Assembly: GCF_009193355.1 (NCBI RefSeq)
Contig: NZ_WBVT01000010.1
Location: 1 to 64,000 of the forward strand
Direction: 5' to 3'
DNA length: 64,000 nt
Source: Bifidobacterium leontopitheci
Lineage (GTDB): Bacteria > Actinomycetota > Actinomycetes > Actinomycetales > Bifidobacteriaceae
Positions 60,084 to 64,000 of this stretch are shown piece after piece. How positions within the stretch are numbered: the first letter of the stretch is position 1; the number at the start of each line of letters is the position of its first letter. A program made the position numbers and the translations under genes. The notes beneath the pieces are model-generated. The model did not search any database. It was not told the DNA's origin and was given only the letters and a program-made list of their open reading frames with translations.

Positions 60084-61306
60084 TGGTACTGCTCACAATC
60101 CTCGACATCGCCATGATGATCCTCGGCGGCGCGAGCGTCGTCTACCAGGCGTTCTACATCATCATGTCGCTGTTCTCCAAGCCGGTGCGCTTCCCGGACG
60201 CGCCGATGGACAAACGGTACGCCGTGCTCATCTCCGCCCGCAATGAGCAGGACGTCATCGGCAACCTCATCCACTGCCTGCACTCGCAGACCTACCCGAG
60301 CCGGCTCATCGACATCTGGCTCGTCGCCGACAATTGCACCGACGACACCGCGAAAGTCGCCCGCGACCTCGGCTGCCATGTGGTCGAACGGCACAACCTC
60401 GAGCAGATCGGCAAGGGGTATGCACTCACGTACCTGCTCGGCCACATGATCGACACGGGCGTGGCCGACGACTACGACGCCTATTTCGTGTTCGACGCGG
60501 ACAACAAGCTCGACCCGCATTACGTCGAGGAGATGAACAAGGCGTTCCAGTCCGGCTTCCGCATCCTGACCAGCTACCGCAATTCGGTGAACCTCGCCGA
60601 CAACTGGGTGTCGTCCGGTTCGGCGCTGTGGTTCATCCGCGAGTCGCGGTTCCTCAACAACTCGCGCATGATCCTCGGCTCCAGCTGCCATGTGGGCGGC
60701 ACCGGCTTCATGTTCTCGCGCGAGGTGATGAAACGCAACAAGGGCTGGAAGTTCCATCTGCTCACCGAGGATCTGGAGTTCACCATGGACTCGATTCTGC
60801 ACGGCGACCGCATCGGCTACTGCGGCACGGCGGTGCTGTACGACGAGCAGCCGGTCACGTTCCGGCAGAGCTGGCGGCAGCGGCTGCGCTGGAGCAAGGG
60901 GTTCCTGCAGGTGTTCCGGTATTACGGCATGGCGCTCGTCAAGCGTGCGGTGCGCGAGCGTGACTTCTCGTCCGTGGACTTCACGCTGCTGCTGTGTCCG
61001 TTCACGCTACTCGGCATGATCAGGATCGCGTTGGGTCTGCTGTTCGCCGCGTTCGGTTTCGTGACGTGGCCGAGCCAGCTGACTTCCGTGTCAGGATGGC
61101 TGTCCGGCATCGTGACGACCGTGCTGACGATGATGGTGATCGCCGCGATCACGGTCGTGGCCGAACGCGACCACATCGGCGCCACCAATAAAGAGCTGTT
61201 CGCCTACGTGCTCAGTTTCCCGATCTACATGCTCAGCTACGTGCCGATCTCATTCCAGGCGATCTTCTCCAAAGCCCAGTGGAAGCCCATCGTCCACAAA
61301 GGCTGA
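60083..61306 (+). CDS. Membrane GT2 glycosyltransferase, polysaccharide-synthase-like
   Basis: The 407-residue product has an N-terminal membrane segment and a processive-type GT2 domain: VFDADNKLDPHYV (DxD), GTGFMFSREVM, TEDLEFT, and the QxxRW motif in QRLRWSKG. Three or four C-terminal membrane segments follow. This is the layout of IcaA- or hyaluronan-synthase-like enzymes. It starts at the ATG overlapping the previous stop, so it is co-translated with the AI-2E family protein. Confidence 0.85.
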   Translation: MVLLTILDIAMMILGGASVVYQAFYIIMSLFSKPVRFPDAPMDKRYAVLISARNEQDVIGNLIHCLHSQTYPSRLIDIWLVADNCTDDTAKVARDLGCHVVERHNLEQIGKGYALTYLLGHMIDTGVADDYDAYFVFDADNKLDPHYVEEMNKAFQSGFRILTSYRNSVNLADNWVSSGSALWFIRESRFLNNSRMILGSSCHVGGTGFMFSREVMKRNKGWKFHLLTEDLEFTMDSILHGDRIGYCGTAVLYDEQPVTFRQSWRQRLRWSKGFLQVFRYYGMALVKRAVRERDFSSVDFTLLLCPFTLLGMIRIALGLLFAAFGFVTWPSQLTSVSGWLSGIVTTVLTMMVIAAITVVAERDHIGATNKELFAYVLSFPIYMLSYVPISFQAIFSKAQWKPIVHKG

Positions 61307-61369
61307 CGGCCTTGTTCTTGGCTTCCTCCGAAATCGGATGATGCAGGTCAAGCGTGACAATCGAGGGAC

Positions 61370-61567
61370 GCTCCCCCAGTCACGGCCTGCGGCCGTGCCA
61401 GCCCCCTCCACCGAGGGGGCCGAGAAATGCCGGTCGCGTGGCGAGAGTTCTGCTGGTTTCGATGTGCTCAACCGTGAAGCCGGCGATGGAATATCCCGCT
61501 ACGCGACTGGCGCCGCTCGGCCTCCTCGGTGGAGGGGGCTGGCAGCCGTAGGCTGACTGGGGGAGCG
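61370..61567. repeat. Two family F units, opposite orientation
   Basis: The unit at 61370-61420 (CTCCCCCAGTCACGG...CCGAGGGGGC) and the inverted unit at 61521-61567 (CCTCGGTGGAGGGGGCTGGC...GACTGGGGGAG) face each other about 100 bp apart. The spacer between them shows no gene. They lie between convergent genes. Confidence 0.75.
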
Positions 61568-61617
61568 ACCCCGCGGCTGTAGGTCGCAGAAAAACACGGT
61601 ATCGCGTGAAACGCGCC

Positions 61618-62247
61618 TCAGCTCTCATGCGTCTGGCATGCGGTGTATTGCGCGGCCTTCTGCTGGTCGTACGAGGCGTTCGACGGGTCCTCGTACTTGC
61701 CGAATTCCTTGGCGTTGCGGCTCTCATCGGTGATGATGTCGATGTAATCCTGACGGGTGAGCGACTGGTCGACCAGCTTGTGCTTCTTCAGGCATTCGAC
61801 GACCATCTCGACGCCATCCCGATTATCCGGGTTCCACTGCATCTGCTGGTAGGTGGGCACGATGAGCATATAGTCCGTTTGCGTGCGGCACTGATCGATG
61901 ATGGCGTCGCCCTCCTCCTTGGTCAGCGTGTTGCCCAGGTCGGTGTAGCTTTCGCCTTTGGAGTCGAACGACACGGTCATGTTGTGCTTCTTGAGACACG
62001 CGTCATAGGCGGAGGTGAATTCGGAGAATTCGGCCGCAGTGATGTCGCCGTCCTTGAGAATGCCTTTGCCGAGGCTGGTCTTGGCCTTTTTGGCGTCCTG
62101 CTTGATCTGCTGCGCCCATGTGACGTGCTTCTTCTGGCTGTCACTGTTCGTGGAGGCGGCGGTGCCGCATGACGCGGCAAGCGTCACGACGGCACCGCAC
62201 AGCAGTGTGCACAACATCCGCCGCCATGGATGACCGATTGATGACAT
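61618..62247 (-). CDS. Putative lipoprotein
   Basis: The 209-residue product has a signal peptide with lipobox LAASCG (Cys 27), so it should be lipid-anchored outside the membrane. The mature part is Lys/Asp-rich and helical with four cysteines in CLKKHN, QCRTQ, CLKKHK and TACQTH. No family recognised. AAGGAG lies before the ATG at 62247. Confidence 0.8.
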   Translation of the reverse strand: MSSIGHPWRRMLCTLLCGAVVTLAASCGTAASTNSDSQKKHVTWAQQIKQDAKKAKTSLGKGILKDGDITAAEFSEFTSAYDACLKKHNMTVSFDSKGESYTDLGNTLTKEEGDAIIDQCRTQTDYMLIVPTYQQMQWNPDNRDGVEMVVECLKKHKLVDQSLTRQDYIDIITDESRNAKEFGKYEDPSNASYDQQKAAQYTACQTHES

Positions 62248-62454
62248 GGGTGCTCCTTACATCATTGTTCTGCTGCTTACCGTGAACGATGCCGGACGTT
62301 GACGATCATCCGGCGCAGACGTCTAAGACGCCGTATCGTTCTGTGCTTCCGCTCTCGCCGCTCTTGCGAGGTACCGTACAGCCCTGTACCTGTGCGCTTA
62401 GTCTATCATCGTCCCGTGGTACAGTAAAACGTATCAATTCAGCGGGGAGTAGTC

Positions 62455-63729
62455 ATGGCGGACAAGAAACAACGTAGTCGCTTCAGTATCCGGGGGGGCA
62501 AATTGAGCCGGGGGAACGGCATGCCGGGGACAATAGCGCCGTTGCGTAGACGCGCGAAATCCTCTCGAAACCGCAGTGGGGAAGCGGACTCGGCCGCCCG
62601 GCCGCGTGTCGCGAAATCCGTGGGAGTCCTACTTGCCGCCATGCTGCTGGCGGTCGGTGCGGTAGGCGGATTCCTGCTGGCAAGGCCGCCGGTGCCGGGG
62701 ACGATGGTGTCCTCCACGCAGCCGAAAACCGTATCCGTCCCGGTCTCCTCGTTCGATGACGAACGCGATGTGACCCTGCGCGTCACCTCATCCGCATCCC
62801 AGACCATCACCTCGCCGGTCTCCGGCACCATCACCTCACTCTCATGCACGCCGGGCAGCGCGATCAATTCCGGCACGGCCCCGATCAGCATCGACCTGAT
62901 GCCGAAGATTGCGCTCGCGACCACCGTGCCGCCGTTCAGAACCCTGACCCCCAACACGCGCGGCGACGACGTGGCCGCGTTGAACACCGAGCTGCGCCGG
63001 CTCGGCTACCAGGCGCCGCAAGGCAATGCCGTCACGTGGGACACCATCGCCGCCTACAATGCGCTCGCCCACACCGTCAACGCACCCGAACTGACAGCCG
63101 CCGCCGGCTGGACCATCGACCCCGCGGCGATCGTCTGGCTGCCGGCGGCATCGGCAACGTCATCGCAATGCCTCGCACGCGTAGGACAGACCGTGACCCC
63201 CGGTCAGGAGCTGTTCTCCACCAAACCGGTCGTCACCGCCGCCGCCATCCAGCCGGACGCCAACGCCGCCGCAGGCGACCGGATCATGACCATCGCAGGC
63301 GTCCAATTCCCTGTCGCGAACGGCGCCAAGCAGATCACCGACGCGAAGGCGCTCGCGGCGATCCCTGCAAGCGCCGAATTCGCCGAAGCATCCGCCACGG
63401 GCGCACAGCACAGTCAGGCGAATGGAGCAGCCGCATCCGGCACCCAGACCGCTGCGCCCGCATCCGACGCCACCACCGTGACGGTCACGTACCCATGGCG
63501 TCTGACCAAACCGGTGAGCACCATGTCGGTGCCGCCGTCCGCCCTGTACGACGTGACCGACACGACCGCCTGCGTGACCGTCGCCGGCAAGCCGCGAGGC
63601 GTCACCATCGTCGCCTCGCAGCTCGGCCGCAGCATGGTCAGCACGCGCGACGGCTCCACGTTCCGCTCCGTCGACGTGCCGCCGCGCAGCTCGGCGTCCT
63701 GCGCCGCAAACGCGTCGGCATCGCGGTGA
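62455..63729 (+). CDS. Periplasmic adaptor-like (HlyD-type) protein of an ABC exporter
   Basis: The 424-residue product has a basic N-terminus (about 1-50), one membrane segment (about 52-76) and a large external part. That part shows biotinyl-lipoyl-like beta stretches (TITSPVSGTITSLSCTPGS) and a peptidoglycan-binding-like helix (TRGDDVAALNTELRRLGY). This fits the adaptor subunit found beside MacB-like exporters in Gram-positives. The gene is followed after 25 bp by an ABC ATPase, which supports that role. Confidence 0.75.
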   Translation: MADKKQRSRFSIRGGKLSRGNGMPGTIAPLRRRAKSSRNRSGEADSAARPRVAKSVGVLLAAMLLAVGAVGGFLLARPPVPGTMVSSTQPKTVSVPVSSFDDERDVTLRVTSSASQTITSPVSGTITSLSCTPGSAINSGTAPISIDLMPKIALATTVPPFRTLTPNTRGDDVAALNTELRRLGYQAPQGNAVTWDTIAAYNALAHTVNAPELTAAAGWTIDPAAIVWLPAASATSSQCLARVGQTVTPGQELFSTKPVVTAAAIQPDANAAAGDRIMTIAGVQFPVANGAKQITDAKALAAIPASAEFAEASATGAQHSQANGAAASGTQTAAPASDATTVTVTYPWRLTKPVSTMSVPPSALYDVTDTTACVTVAGKPRGVTIVASQLGRSMVSTRDGSTFRSVDVPPRSSASCAANASASR

Positions 63730-63754
63730 TTCGGCAACGGGGAAGGGGACGATT

Positions 63755-64000
63755 ATGGAAGCCAGCGTGACCTTGCACGACGTGGGCCACACGTTCGACC
63801 CGGCGAGGCAGGACTTCCTGTTCCGCCACGTCACCGTCGACCTGCATCCCCGGCATGTCTACGCGCTCGTGGGACCATCCGGCTCAGGCAAGTCGACGCT
63901 GCTGTCGATCATCGCCGGATGGGTCACGCCCACGGAAGGCGAGGTGCGGCGCGACCGGTGCGGCCGTGTGGGCTGGATCATGCAGAATCCGCATGGAGTG
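63755..64000 (+). CDS. ABC transporter ATP-binding protein, cut by window end
   Basis: The first 82 residues are present: MEASVTLHDVGHTFDPA, then Walker A GPSGSGKST, and the Q-loop IMQNPHG at the edge. GGAAGGGG precedes the ATG. It is probably an exporter ATPase working with the adaptor gene just upstream; the permease should lie beyond 64000. Confidence 0.88.
   Translation, partial: MEASVTLHDVGHTFDPARQDFLFRHVTVDLHPRHVYALVGPSGSGKSTLLSIIAGWVTPTEGEVRRDRCGRVGWIMQNPHGV

Overview
The window is high-GC actinobacterial DNA. Gene content and order point to Bifidobacterium, most likely B. bifidum or a close relative. The evidence is a very large sortase-anchored GH89 alpha-N-acetylglucosaminidase of the type bifidobacteria use on mucin, a zwf-opcA-pgl cluster facing gnd, a PhoU next to a SenX3-like sensor, and secreted CHAP and NlpC/P60 cell-wall hydrolases. 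Species assignment is inference from protein families, not from a search.

Layout. 1-1618: tRNA-Ser(UGA) and a repeat-filled spacer. 1643-7741: the GH89 surface enzyme. 8032-13855: oxidative pentose-phosphate genes zwf, opcA, pgl and convergent gnd. 13975-19528: two coupled membrane proteins facing a DUF4125 gene and a TPR/DUF4037 gene. 19817-25288: an MFS exporter, tRNA-Pro(CGG), lysS, a MenA-like prenyltransferase and gpmA. 25746-29628: phoU, the SenX3-like gene, a DUF2530 protein and serC. 29837-32931: three secreted peptidoglycan hydrolases. 33242-39815: a double universal stress protein, OsmC, thyA-folA, a low-Mr tyrosine phosphatase, tRNA-Glu, trmB and a DUF4190 protein. 39918-40111: tRNA-Asp and tRNA-Phe.

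Two integrated elements follow. Element 1 (about 8.6 kb, 40071-48754) sits in tRNA-Phe between 86-bp direct repeats. It carries an integrase, an excisionase-like protein, a RepA-like ATPase, a stand-alone primase-polymerase domain, a HK97-type major capsid protein and a scaffold-like protein. It has no terminase, portal, tail or lysis genes, so it looks like a phage satellite rather than a prophage. Element 2 (about 5.6 kb, 50453-56037) sits just upstream of fucO between 21-bp repeats. It encodes an integrase and a Rep protein with the HUH endonuclease plus superfamily-3 helicase layout of eukaryotic CRESS-DNA viruses. An iteron-and-hairpin region next to rep looks like its origin.

After element 2 come fucO, a glycosyltransferase, an AI-2E family membrane protein coupled to a GT2 glycosyltransferase, a lipoprotein and the start of an ABC exporter operon cut by the window end.

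Spacers throughout are crowded with dispersed inverted repeats. The most striking are ten to eleven units of about 99 bp made of two palindromic arms (GTCAC...GTGAC) around a partly conserved spacer. The arms come in three sequence types, but unit length is nearly constant. Many genes also have a -10-like hexamer 6-8 nt before the start codon, suggesting leaderless mRNAs.
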